The notes beneath the pieces are model-generated. The model had not been told where the DNA came from. It saw only the letters and a program-made list of their open reading frames with translations, and ran no database searches. A DNA stretch of 10,909 bases, taken from contig JBKBXU010000151.1 of NCBI GenBank assembly GCA_046313675.1, forward strand, positions 1 through 10,909, written 5' to 3'. Source of the stretch: JBKBXU01 sp046313675 (lineage in GTDB: Bacteria > Bacteroidota > Bacteroidia > Cytophagales > Cytophagaceae). Every line of letters begins with the position of its first letter. Position 1 is the stretch's first letter. A program made the translations under genes and the position numbers. Positions 1-7,229 of this stretch are shown one piece after another.

Positions 1-1
1 T

Positions 2-223
2 GAGCGCGCTGCCTCTAAATACAAAATAGATATGGACAACTCCTGGATGATCGGAGACCGGGAAAGGGATTTGATTCCGGCAAGAAAATTAGGACTGAAG
101 ACCGTATTACTTGAAGATGACGTAAACGGTGGAATGTCTTCTTTTGCTGATTATATTAAAGATGACCTGCTTCATGCCTGCGAATTTATTGTGGGTCTGG
201 AAACAGAAAGCCTTAAGTCTTAA
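2..223 (+). CDS. HAD-superfamily phosphatase, C-terminal part (5' end outside window)
   Basis: The last 73 codons of a gene that enters from the left edge; the reading frame is open from base 2 to a TAA at 221-223. The visible segment has the conserved C-terminal part of a HAD hydrolase of the HisB-N/GmhB type (subclass III). A 'sWMIGDRERDLIPARKLG' block carries the motif IV acidic residues (GDRxxD) that bind Mg2+, and is followed by a hydrophobic strand (KTVLLEDD). In the family, enzymes of this size dephosphorylate histidinol phosphate or D-glycero-D-manno-heptose 1,7-bisphosphate; the latter reaction belongs to LPS core heptose synthesis. The catalytic DxDxT motif and any zinc loop lie outside the window, so the substrate cannot be decided. 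The ATG at 32 is an internal Met, because upstream codons fit the same family pattern. The gene ends 118 bases before a stem-loop terminator. Confidence 0.72.
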   Translation, partial: ERAASKYKIDMDNSWMIGDRERDLIPARKLGLKTVLLEDDVNGGMSSFADYIKDDLLHACEFIVGLETESLKS

Positions 224-340
224 CTTCAGCCTGGATTTGAGATAGATTTCATAATAAGTAGCCAAAGAGCGACTGATTTGATATGTTTTGCTTCGTAATA
301 AGAGTTTTATTGCATATTCCAGTTGAATCAGTTGGTAACA

Positions 341-375
341 AAAAAAGCGGTAGAATTAAATCCTACCGCTTTTGT
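341..375. terminator. Bidirectional intrinsic terminator
   Basis: Perfect 11-bp inverted repeat AAAAGCGGTAG (343-353) / CTACCGCTTTT (363-373) with a 9-base loop. It has A residues before the left arm and T residues ending the right arm. On the minus strand it ends in a run of six or more T and begins just after the lipoprotein stop codon. On the plus strand it ends in TTTT and follows the HAD gene. Its position between convergent genes fits a terminator working in both directions. Confidence 0.88.
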
Positions 376-379
376 ATTA

Positions 380-529
380 TCAGGTGTTTCGTATATCTTC
401 AAACCCCTTCTCTGTATACTGCTCTTTAATCATCTTGTCATTCTGTAAATATGCAGGACAAGTTCTTTGTGTACCACATGAGGTAAATATAAAACCAAAT
501 GTAACCGCTGTAAGTATGAAATATTTCAT
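380..529 (-). CDS. Small lipoprotein, 49 aa, function unknown
   Basis: A short reading frame of 49 codons plus TGA, starting at the ATG read from 529 down. The protein begins MKYFILTAVTFGFIFTSC: a Lys, a hydrophobic stretch and a lipobox FTSC with the lipidated Cys at residue 18. This predicts a signal peptidase II lipoprotein, and a mature part of only 32 residues starting CGTQRTCPAY. The mature part has a second Cys at 24 and a charged C-terminal half. Tiny lipoproteins with an SCG...CPAY-like start are familiar in Bacteroidota, but I know no function for them. The gene lies 53 bases downstream of the speA-like gene on the same strand and ends directly at the terminator, so it may be the last gene of that transcript. 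No clear ribosome binding site is seen. The lipobox and the fit to the terminator are the main support for it being real. Confidence 0.75.
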   Translation of the reverse strand: MKYFILTAVTFGFIFTSCGTQRTCPAYLQNDKMIKEQYTEKGFEDIRNT

Positions 530-582
530 AGTCAACCAAATTTAAAACCAAATCACTTATTTATAGAACAGCAGGCAATTTA

Positions 583-1977
583 TTATGTTTGCGAATATCC
601 AAGAATTTTTAACATTGATTCATTTTCCTGCTCAGGGGCAAAAAGTTTAGTCGTTATATTTCCTTCAGAATCTTTATTTACAAGAACGTGCTTTGGAGCA
701 GGGATAAGGCAATGCTGTATACCTCCATACCCTCCAAGCGATTCCTGGTATGCACCTGTATGGAAAAATCCAATGATCTGTTCCTCGTTGTTGGTCATCT
801 TTGGAAGAAATACTTCTGAGGTATGTGCTTCAGAATTGTAATAGTCCATACTATCGCAGGTTACCCCTCCAAGTTTCACTTTATTATATTCTTTATTCCA
901 GTTGTTTACCGCCATCATGATGTATTTTTGGTTCAGGCCCCATACATCAGGCAGGGTTGTGATAAATGAACTGTCAATCATATACCATAACTCTTTATCA
1001 TTTTGTAATTTGCTGCCCAGGATAGAATATAGTGTCGCACCACTTTCACCCACAGTAAAACTCCCGAATTCGGTAAACACGTTTGGTGTATCTACTCCAT
1101 TATCTTTGCAAATCCTTTGAATGGTTTTGATGATTTGATCTGCCATATAGGCATAGTCATAATCAAAGTGGATGGATGTTTTTATCGGCCAGCCACCTCC
1201 TATATCTATCGAGTCAAGCTCAGGACAAATCTTTTTCAAGTCACAGTACATGTGCATAAATCGGCTCAGTTCACTCCAATAGTAGGTGCTGTCTTTTATG
1301 CCCGTATTGATGAACATGTGAAGCATTTTGAGGCTGAACTTAGAATTGTCCTGAATTTTTTCCTTATAGAGGTTGATTACATCGTTATACCTGATGCCTA
1401 ACCTGGATGTGTAAAATTCAAATTTAGGTTCTTCGTCAGCAGCCAATCTTATACCTATGTTGCAGGGAACATCGATCAGCTTATCGTAAACATCTATTTC
1501 AGGCAGGTTGTCAAGAATAGGTATGCAGTTAAAGCCATCGTTGATTATGTCAGAAATGTTCTGCATATATTGTGGTCTTTTAAACCCATTGGAAATAATG
1601 TAGGTCTTCTTGTTAATAAGCTCTGTTTTATAAAGAACCTTAATTATTTCAATGTCGTAGGCAGAAGAGGTTTCCAGGTGTATGTCATTCTTTAATGCCT
1701 CTTCCATGACAAATTGAAAATGAGAAGATTTTGTGCAATAGCTATAAAAATATTCTCCTTTGTAATTATTATTCTTAATGGCCTCATTAAATATTCTCTT
1801 GGCCTTCTGGATCTGTGAGCTGATCTTTGGTAAATACGTAAGTTTTAAGGGTGTGCCATATTCCTTAACGATGTCCATTAGCGGTACATCGTTAAAAGAA
1901 AGCTCAAAATTGTTTACATCAAATTCTTCGGTTGGGAAGTAAAATGTTTGTTCAATCAGATCTATGTATCTATCCAT
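583..1977 (-). CDS. speA: Arginine decarboxylase-like PLP-dependent enzyme (fold III)
   Basis: 464 aa, the usual length of the short Bacteroidota enzyme annotated as biosynthetic arginine decarboxylase, which turns arginine into agmatine and CO2 for polyamine synthesis in the cytoplasm. The N-terminal alanine-racemase-type barrel carries the PLP lysine in YCTKSSH (Lys83), the SRLGI segment at 191-195, a glycine-rich phosphate loop IGGGWP (259-264) and TEFGSFTVGESG (302-313) with the Glu that contacts the PLP ring. The C-terminal beta domain has GGVTCDSMDYY (370-380), whose Cys-Asp pair matches the catalytic Cys/Asp of the family, and GAYQ (408-411), whose Tyr binds PLP phosphate. No deletion or frameshift is seen. 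The match to arginine decarboxylase rests on remembered family sequence; diaminopimelate or another diamino-acid decarboxylase is the alternative. No agmatinase or agmatine deiminase gene is adjacent. It is divergent from argS, with a palindromic element in the shared upstream region. Confidence 0.78.
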   Translation of the reverse strand: MDRYIDLIEQTFYFPTEEFDVNNFELSFNDVPLMDIVKEYGTPLKLTYLPKISSQIQKAKRIFNEAIKNNNYKGEYFYSYCTKSSHFQFVMEEALKNDIHLETSSAYDIEIIKVLYKTELINKKTYIISNGFKRPQYMQNISDIINDGFNCIPILDNLPEIDVYDKLIDVPCNIGIRLAADEEPKFEFYTSRLGIRYNDVINLYKEKIQDNSKFSLKMLHMFINTGIKDSTYYWSELSRFMHMYCDLKKICPELDSIDIGGGWPIKTSIHFDYDYAYMADQIIKTIQRICKDNGVDTPNVFTEFGSFTVGESGATLYSILGSKLQNDKELWYMIDSSFITTLPDVWGLNQKYIMMAVNNWNKEYNKVKLGGVTCDSMDYYNSEAHTSEVFLPKMTNNEEQIIGFFHTGAYQESLGGYGGIQHCLIPAPKHVLVNKDSEGNITTKLFAPEQENESMLKILGYSQT

Positions 1978-2015
1978 TTAGTATAGTTGTTGATAAAGTA
2001 TGTATATTCATCCTA

Positions 2016-2050
2016 ATGCAATATTGCATGAAAATAATATTTCTTGCAAT
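2016..2050. promoter_or_regulatory. Palindrome and overlapping inverted repeat upstream of speA
   Basis: ATGCAATATTGCAT at 2016-2029 is a perfect 14-bp palindrome. Its right half also pairs with TGCAAT at 2045-2050: ATTGCA (2023-2028) and GAAA (2030-2033) face TTTC (2040-2043) and TGCAAT, giving ten pairs around one mismatch and a six-base loop. The element lies 39-73 bases upstream of the speA-like start. It could be an operator for a dimeric repressor, or a hairpin in the leader of the minus-strand transcript. No regulator is known to me for this exact site, so the role is inferred from symmetry and position only. Confidence 0.45.
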
Positions 2051-2126
2051 TACATGTGGGATAACATTCAAAAAATCGGAAAAATTAATTTTTTGAAAAA
2101 AAAATTTCAGGTTCCGACATTTTAAA

Positions 2127-2157
2127 TTGAAATTGCCCTGAATTGCGAATAGATTTG
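2127..2157 (+). promoter_or_regulatory. Bacteroidota-type promoter for argS
   Basis: TTG at 2127-2129 and TAGATTTG at 2150-2157 are separated by 20 bases and match the -33 TTG / -7 TAnnTTTG consensus recognised by the Bacteroidota primary sigma factor. Transcription would start at about 2163-2165, giving a leader of some 15 bases before the ATG at 2179. That leader would exclude the longer in-frame start at 2143. Confidence 0.7.
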
Positions 2158-2178
2158 TGTTTGAATTTTGGATTGATT

Positions 2179-3969
2179 ATGGATATTGAACTTATATTAA
2201 AGAAGGGGATAGCAGAGGCTTTTGAGAAATTATTTGCCCATTCAATAAATGTTGAAGCTGTTAACCTGCAGGTTACCAACAAAGAGTTTGAGGGTAGCCT
2301 CACTTTCGTGGTATTTCCTTTTTTAAAAATTACCAAAAAGAATCCCGAAGAATCAGGTAAGGCTCTGGGAGAGTTTCTGACGCAAAACCTGTCAGAAGTT
2401 GCCGGGTATAATGTTGTAAAAGGGTTTCTAAATCTTGTTATCGCAGATGACGTATGGATCGAATTGTTTTCTCAGACAATTCTTTCTGAAAATTTTGCTG
2501 TATTTCCTCCAAAGAACCAAAAGGTAATGGTAGAGTATTCTTCTCCCAATACCAATAAACCTCTGCACCTGGGCCATCTGCGAAATAATTTTCTTGGATA
2601 TTCCATAGCTGAGATCCTTAAAGCGAACGGTTATGAGGTGGTTAAGGCGAACCTGATTAACGATAGGGGAATCCATATCTGTAAATCCATGCTTGCTTAT
2701 GAGAAATTTGGCAATGGTGAAACCCCGGAATCTTCAGGCATAAAAGGCGATCATCTGATTGGGAAATACTATGTGATTTTTGATAAAGAATACAAGGCTC
2801 AAATAGAGAAGTTGAAGAATGAGGGTATGGATGAGGAGGCAGCTAAAAAAGAAGCACCTCTGATACGGGAAGCACAGGATATGTTGGTGGCTTGGGAAAA
2901 TGGCGATGCCAACGTACGCACTTTGTGGGAAAAAATGAATTCCTGGGTATACGATGGGTTTGAATCTACTTATAAAATGATCGGTGTCGATTTTGATAAA
3001 TACTATTATGAATCTGACACCTACCTGTTGGGTAAGGATGTGGTTGAAGAAGGTTTAGGGAAACAGGTTTTTTATAAGAAAGAGAACGGCTCGGTATGGA
3101 TTGATCTATCTGGCGAAGGTTTGGATGAAAAGCTCTTGCTTCGCGCCGATGGAACTTCTGTTTACATTACGCAGGATTTGGGAACGGCAGAATTGAAGTA
3201 CCGGGATTTTATGATTGATAAATCCATATATGTGGTGGGTAATGAGCAGGATTATCATTTCAACGTATTGAAGCTGATTTTAAAGAAAATGGGGCGGCCG
3301 TATTCGGATGGAGTTTACCATCTTTCCTATGGAATGGTGGATTTGCCTTCAGGGAAAATGAAATCACGTGAAGGGACTGTGGTTGATGCGGATGACCTTA
3401 TTTCCGAAATGCTTGAAACAGCAAGGAATCAAACTATAGAGCTTGGTAAAACTGAGGGTCTTAGTGATGAAGATGCCGGAAAACTTTATAGAATGCTTGC
3501 ATTGGGCGCTTTAAAATACTTTTTATTGCGAGTTGACCCTAAAAAAAGAATGTTGTTCAATCCTCAGGAATCTATAGAGTTTCAAGGTAATACCGGCCCT
3601 TTTATCCAGTATACCCATGCCAGGATTTCTGCTATAATACGCAGGGCCGAGCAGTTGGGTATTTTGGCAGAAAAGAATGCATTTGAAGGATATCAAAAGT
3701 TGCACGATACAGAAAGGGAAGTGATCATGTTACTAGATAAGTATCCGGAAAAGATTAGTACTGCCGCTGCCAACTATTCTCCTGCGGAAATAGCACAGTA
3801 TGCCTTTGATCTGGCAAAGGAATATAACAGGTTTTATGCAGAGGTGTCAATATTCAATGAGAGTGATCCCAAAGCCTTGTCTTTTAGAATTGCTTTTTCA
3901 TCTGCAGTGGCTAAAACTTTACGTAGGGCTATGTTGTTAATAGGTGTCGAAGTACCTGAAAGAATGTAA
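2179..3969 (+). CDS. argS: Arginyl-tRNA synthetase
   Basis: 596 aa class I aminoacyl-tRNA synthetase that charges tRNA-Arg with arginine using ATP in the cytoplasm. The N-terminal tRNA-binding Add-1 domain covers about residues 1-85. The nucleotide-binding fold follows with SSPNTNKPLHLGH (121-133), where HLGH at 130-133 is the HIGH signature. The second signature, KMKSREG, begins at Lys393. GNTGPFIQYTHAR (about 470-482) opens the alpha-helical DALR-type anticodon-binding domain, which runs to the end (VPERM). Length and motif order are normal. I chose ATG 2179 instead of the in-frame ATG 2143 because bacteroidal ArgS proteins start at this point, because the extra 12 residues are not ArgS-like, and because 2143 would lie upstream of the predicted transcription start. 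The next gene begins one base after the stop codon, so the two are probably co-transcribed. Confidence 0.96.
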   Translation: MDIELILKKGIAEAFEKLFAHSINVEAVNLQVTNKEFEGSLTFVVFPFLKITKKNPEESGKALGEFLTQNLSEVAGYNVVKGFLNLVIADDVWIELFSQTILSENFAVFPPKNQKVMVEYSSPNTNKPLHLGHLRNNFLGYSIAEILKANGYEVVKANLINDRGIHICKSMLAYEKFGNGETPESSGIKGDHLIGKYYVIFDKEYKAQIEKLKNEGMDEEAAKKEAPLIREAQDMLVAWENGDANVRTLWEKMNSWVYDGFESTYKMIGVDFDKYYYESDTYLLGKDVVEEGLGKQVFYKKENGSVWIDLSGEGLDEKLLLRADGTSVYITQDLGTAELKYRDFMIDKSIYVVGNEQDYHFNVLKLILKKMGRPYSDGVYHLSYGMVDLPSGKMKSREGTVVDADDLISEMLETARNQTIELGKTEGLSDEDAGKLYRMLALGALKYFLLRVDPKKRMLFNPQESIEFQGNTGPFIQYTHARISAIIRRAEQLGILAEKNAFEGYQKLHDTEREVIMLLDKYPEKISTAAANYSPAEIAQYAFDLAKEYNRFYAEVSIFNESDPKALSFRIAFSSAVAKTLRRAMLLIGVEVPERM

Positions 3970-3970
3970 T

Positions 3971-4543
3971 ATGAAACTACCATACTCCCTGATCATGCTG
4001 TTGAGTTCATGTTTAGGTTATAATGTGAAAAAGGAAATGCCTGCGAAGATTAATCTGCCTGAAAAATCTATTTATGAACTTACGGTAAAATCCTTGGATG
4101 GGGAATTGGTAAGTCTTGCTGATTTCAAAGGCAAGAAGGTAGTATTTGTAAACACGGCTTCAAAATGCGGTTTTACACCCCAGTATAAACGATTGCAGGA
4201 ATTTCATGAGCAGTTTAAGGAAAAAGTTGTTGTTATAGGAATTCCTTCAAATGATTTTGGGGAGCAGGAGCCGGGAGCTAATGAGGATATTAAAGAGTTT
4301 TGCAGGCTAAACTATGGAGTTTCTTTTCTTATGCTTGAAAAAGCTGTAGTAAAAGGATCAGACAAATCTCCTTTATATCATTGGTTGACAGACTCTTCTC
4401 TTAATGGTTGGAATGATCAGGAACCTAAGTGGAATTTTTGTAAGTATATTATTAACGAAGAAGGGGTTTTAACGCATTTTTTTGGTTCGGCCATTGATCC
4501 ATTCAGTAAGGAATTTCGTGAGGCACTAGAGTTAAAACATTAA
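3971..4543 (+). CDS. Glutathione peroxidase family lipoprotein (thiol peroxidase)
   Basis: 190 aa. Residues 1-14 (MKLPYSLIMLLSSC) form a lipoprotein signal with lipobox LSSC, so the enzyme is probably membrane-anchored outside the cytoplasm. The catalytic domain (about 32-190) has the thioredoxin-fold Gpx signatures: VNTASKCGFTP with peroxidatic Cys66, FGEQEPG with Gln99, and KWNF with Trp154 and Asn155, which completes the Cys-Gln-Trp-Asn tetrad. Cys111 in EFCRLNYG sits where thioredoxin-dependent family members keep the resolving Cys, so a thioredoxin-like protein is the likely reductant despite the family name. The usual Cys of the FPCNQF motif is Ser here (IPSNDF, Ser93). Cys157 after WNF replaces a usual Ser. 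ATG 3971 is preferred over the in-frame ATG 3944, because it gives a clean lipoprotein signal and does not overlap argS. The gene follows argS by one base. Confidence 0.88.
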   Translation: MKLPYSLIMLLSSCLGYNVKKEMPAKINLPEKSIYELTVKSLDGELVSLADFKGKKVVFVNTASKCGFTPQYKRLQEFHEQFKEKVVVIGIPSNDFGEQEPGANEDIKEFCRLNYGVSFLMLEKAVVKGSDKSPLYHWLTDSSLNGWNDQEPKWNFCKYIINEEGVLTHFFGSAIDPFSKEFREALELKH

Positions 4544-4584
4544 CCATTAAGCACGGTTATACAGTTTGAATACTGTTAATCTGC

Positions 4585-7158
4585 ATGAGTAAACAAAAAG
4601 ACTACTTTTTATTCAGTACCACAAAGAAATTTGCCCAATTTCTGATTTTCAATAAGTTGGAAGAATTGGGAAAATATAGCCTTCAACTTACAAAGAACTT
4701 AGAACTTCCTCTTTTTAAGCATTATGCTCATTTATCTACTAGTCAATTAGAAGCTATTTCAACAGAAAGACAAAAAGAATTTTTAACTGATATTATTAAC
4801 GACCAGTCTTATACTAAAGCCATTCAAAGAATTGAAAATTGGAATGCAAATCGAATTTCTGAATTTTCAAAAAGTGATTTGCAGTCAACCGATATTTTAA
4901 TTGTTTATAGTATGTCTAAGCAGGTAATGCATAAATTTTTACCTGAATATACGAACGATGTTAATGTGGCAATTGAAATTGTGGAGGAGCTTGAGAAGTA
5001 TTTTTTGAAGGTAGAAAAACACGCGTTTGATACATTTTGGGGAATTCAAAAGGAAAAATTGGTAGAAAGTGAGGATCGCTTTAAAACATTATCAGAGGCT
5101 GCCTTTGAAGGAGTTATTTTACATCAAGAGGGGAAGATTTTGACCTGCAATTCTGCTTTGTCTGCTATGTTTGGCTATAAGGATGTGGAGTTATTGAATA
5201 TGCAAATCAGAGACCTTTTTATACCTTCCCACAGGTTTGTTATCGATGAACATATCAGTAAAAAATCTGAACTTCCCTACGAGGTACAAGGGCTCAGCAA
5301 AGAAGGAAACGTTTTTTATACTGAGGTTTTGGGTAAAAACACTTTCTATAATGGTAATCCAGTACGAGTGGTAGCCATCAGAGATGTATCTGATAAAAGG
5401 CAGGCTGATGAAGCTTTGCGAAATCATAAAGAAGAACTTGAATCGACAAATGAAGAACTCAGAAAGCAAGTACTTGAAAGAGAAGAGGTAGAAGAGATTA
5501 TGAGGGAGCGAGAAATGGCTTACCGCTTGCTGGCTGATAATTCCTCAGATATTATTGCACGGCTGTCTCCTGAAGGTACTTTTTTATATGCGTCCCCGGC
5601 TTCAGAAATGGTTTTAGGTTATAAGCCTGAGCAACTTCTGGATACAAATGTATTTTCTTATATCCATAAAGATGATCTTAAATCTGTAGAGAAATCTTTT
5701 CAGCTTGGGCTTACTACGTCTTATATTCAAAAGGTGGAGCATCGATTTCGGAATTCTAAAGGGCAATATGTATGGTTAGAATCAACAGGGCATGCCATAA
5801 GAGATGGTTTAGATGATGTTACCGAATTGCAAGTAGCGGCAAGGCCTATTGGAGACCGGAAAGAGGTTGAGCAGAAGCTTATGAAAGAGCGAAAGTTCCT
5901 AAAGGCAATCCTTGATAATTTATATGATAGTATTGTGGCATGTGACCAGGATGGCAACCTGATGTTCTTTAATAAGGCTGCACGTAAATTACATGGAAAG
6001 GGCATAGAGCAAGCCACGGATGTGGAAAACTGGGCTGAAACTTATCAACTATATAAATCCAATAAGAAAGAGTTGCTGCATAAAGATGAAATACCCCTTG
6101 TAAAAGCATATAAAGGACAGTCTTTTCAGAACATGGAAATGTCAATATTGTCTGGTAGTAATAAATATTGTCATTTTCTATCCAATGGGCAACCTATCTA
6201 TGATGGTGAGGATGAAAAATTGGGAGCTTTAGTGGTTATGCATGAAGTTACGGCCATAAAAGAAGCAGAACGCCAGTTAATTAATAAAAATAAAGATCTT
6301 GAATACGCATTTGAGGAATTGCAGAAGATTCAGGAGGAACTTCGGAAGTCTTATGGTATGCTTGAACAAAAGGTAGATGAAAGAACCAGGGAATTGAAAC
6401 AAATAAACCAGGAATTACACAAGGAAATACACGAACGTGAGAAAATTGAAAATGCGCTCAGGGTCAAAAATAAAGAGTTAATAAAAACTAATAAAGATCT
6501 TGATAATTTCGTGTATACCGCTTCTCATGATTTAAAGGCTCCAGTTTCTAATATTGAAGGCCTTGTTAATGCTTTGGCGAATGAAGTAAGTTTATGTCAG
6601 GATGAATCCCTTCAGGAAATTATTGGGATGATAAATATTTCATTAGGGAAATTCAATGACACCTTGCATCATCTTACAGAGATAAGTAAAATACAAAGAG
6701 ACCTTCAGGAAGATGTAGATGAAATAGACATTGAAGAATTGGTAGAAGATGTAATGGAAGGCATGCATGAAGCACTTGTTGAAGCAGGGGGGACATTTTC
6801 CACAGATTATCAAGAAAAAAAAATCAGGTTCTCAAAAAAAGACCTTCGGAGTATTTTGTTCAACCTTTTAAGTAATGCCATTAAATATCGATCGGCAGAG
6901 CGGAAATTAGAAATTAATTTGACTGTTTACCGGGACGGAGAATATACCATAATAGCCATTAAAGATAATGGGCTTGGAATTGCACCATCAAACCATGCGA
7001 AAGTCTTTGCCATGTTCAAACGCTTTCATGATCATGTAGAAGGAAGTGGTATAGGACTTTACATTGTTAAGAGAATCGTGGATAATAACAATGGATACAT
7101 TGAAATAGAAAGTGATTTAAACAAAGGAGCCACCTTTAGGGTTTGTTTAAAAAGTTGA
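4585..7158 (+). CDS. Soluble PAS-domain sensor histidine kinase (three PAS)
   Basis: 857 aa, complete. Residues 1-155 form an alpha-helical region without transmembrane segments, which I cannot assign firmly. PAS 1 covers about 162-272, PAS 2 about 310-428 and PAS 3 about 435-560. Heptad-rich coiled coils lie at 273-312 and 556-640. The HisKA H-box is YTASHDLKAP with phospho-accepting His648. The HATPase has the N-box FNLLSNAIKY (Asn764), DNGLG (794-798) for ATP binding, an F-box-like MFKRF, and GSGIGL (820-825). The protein ends 32 residues after that box, with no receiver domain. By family knowledge it autophosphorylates His648 and passes the phosphate to a separate response regulator; none is visible nearby. 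Lack of a signal peptide or membrane segment suggests an intracellular or diffusible signal, not identified. It starts 41 bases after the peroxidase gene, with no clear promoter or ribosome binding site. Confidence 0.9.
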   Translation: MSKQKDYFLFSTTKKFAQFLIFNKLEELGKYSLQLTKNLELPLFKHYAHLSTSQLEAISTERQKEFLTDIINDQSYTKAIQRIENWNANRISEFSKSDLQSTDILIVYSMSKQVMHKFLPEYTNDVNVAIEIVEELEKYFLKVEKHAFDTFWGIQKEKLVESEDRFKTLSEAAFEGVILHQEGKILTCNSALSAMFGYKDVELLNMQIRDLFIPSHRFVIDEHISKKSELPYEVQGLSKEGNVFYTEVLGKNTFYNGNPVRVVAIRDVSDKRQADEALRNHKEELESTNEELRKQVLEREEVEEIMREREMAYRLLADNSSDIIARLSPEGTFLYASPASEMVLGYKPEQLLDTNVFSYIHKDDLKSVEKSFQLGLTTSYIQKVEHRFRNSKGQYVWLESTGHAIRDGLDDVTELQVAARPIGDRKEVEQKLMKERKFLKAILDNLYDSIVACDQDGNLMFFNKAARKLHGKGIEQATDVENWAETYQLYKSNKKELLHKDEIPLVKAYKGQSFQNMEMSILSGSNKYCHFLSNGQPIYDGEDEKLGALVVMHEVTAIKEAERQLINKNKDLEYAFEELQKIQEELRKSYGMLEQKVDERTRELKQINQELHKEIHEREKIENALRVKNKELIKTNKDLDNFVYTASHDLKAPVSNIEGLVNALANEVSLCQDESLQEIIGMINISLGKFNDTLHHLTEISKIQRDLQEDVDEIDIEELVEDVMEGMHEALVEAGGTFSTDYQEKKIRFSKKDLRSILFNLLSNAIKYRSAERKLEINLTVYRDGEYTIIAIKDNGLGIAPSNHAKVFAMFKRFHDHVEGSGIGLYIVKRIVDNNNGYIEIESDLNKGATFRVCLKS

Positions 7159-7180
7159 TTAAATCCTGATTTGTTTTTCT

Positions 7181-7211
7181 GTCCTTATTTTTTAATAAAT
7201 GTCATAAGGAC
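7181..7211. repeat. Inverted repeat between the two kinase genes
   Basis: GTCCTTAT (7181-7188) and ATAAGGAC (7204-7211) are perfect 8-bp complements around a 15-base AT-rich loop. They sit in the 71-base gap between the kinase stop (7158) and the next start (7230). No T-run follows the right arm on the + strand, so a classical terminator is not supported. It may be a leader hairpin affecting the downstream kinase, or a protein-binding site. Confidence 0.4.
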
Positions 7212-7229
7212 GTATATTATTTATATTAA

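Noticed and set aside
272..332. Distant inverted repeat ACTGATT/AATCAGT in the region after the HAD gene
   Set aside because: Seven-base arms separated by 47 bases are too weak to call in AT-rich DNA; nothing else was found in 224-340.
537..544. TAAATTTG on the minus strand as a -7 promoter element for the small lipoprotein
   Set aside because: It matches TAnnTTTG, but no TTG lies at the right distance upstream, and it is only eight bases from the start codon.
902..1401. Two plus-strand open frames opposite speA
   Set aside because: They are antisense shadows of a well-conserved coding gene and show no domain pattern of their own.
2143..2178. Longer N-terminus for argS from the ATG at 2143
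   Set aside because: It overlaps the predicted promoter, and the added residues do not resemble ArgS N-termini.
2085..2336. Minus-strand open frame across the argS start
   Set aside because: It overlaps the argS promoter and N-terminus, and its sequence looks like a translated shadow of AT-rich DNA.
3944..3970. Longer N-terminus for the peroxidase from the ATG at 3944
   Set aside because: It would overlap argS and put charged residues before the lipoprotein signal; the ATG at 3971 gives a standard signal.
4561..4576. Short hairpin ACAGT/ACTGT before the first kinase as a terminator
   Set aside because: Only five pairs with a six-base loop and no T-run; expected by chance in this composition.
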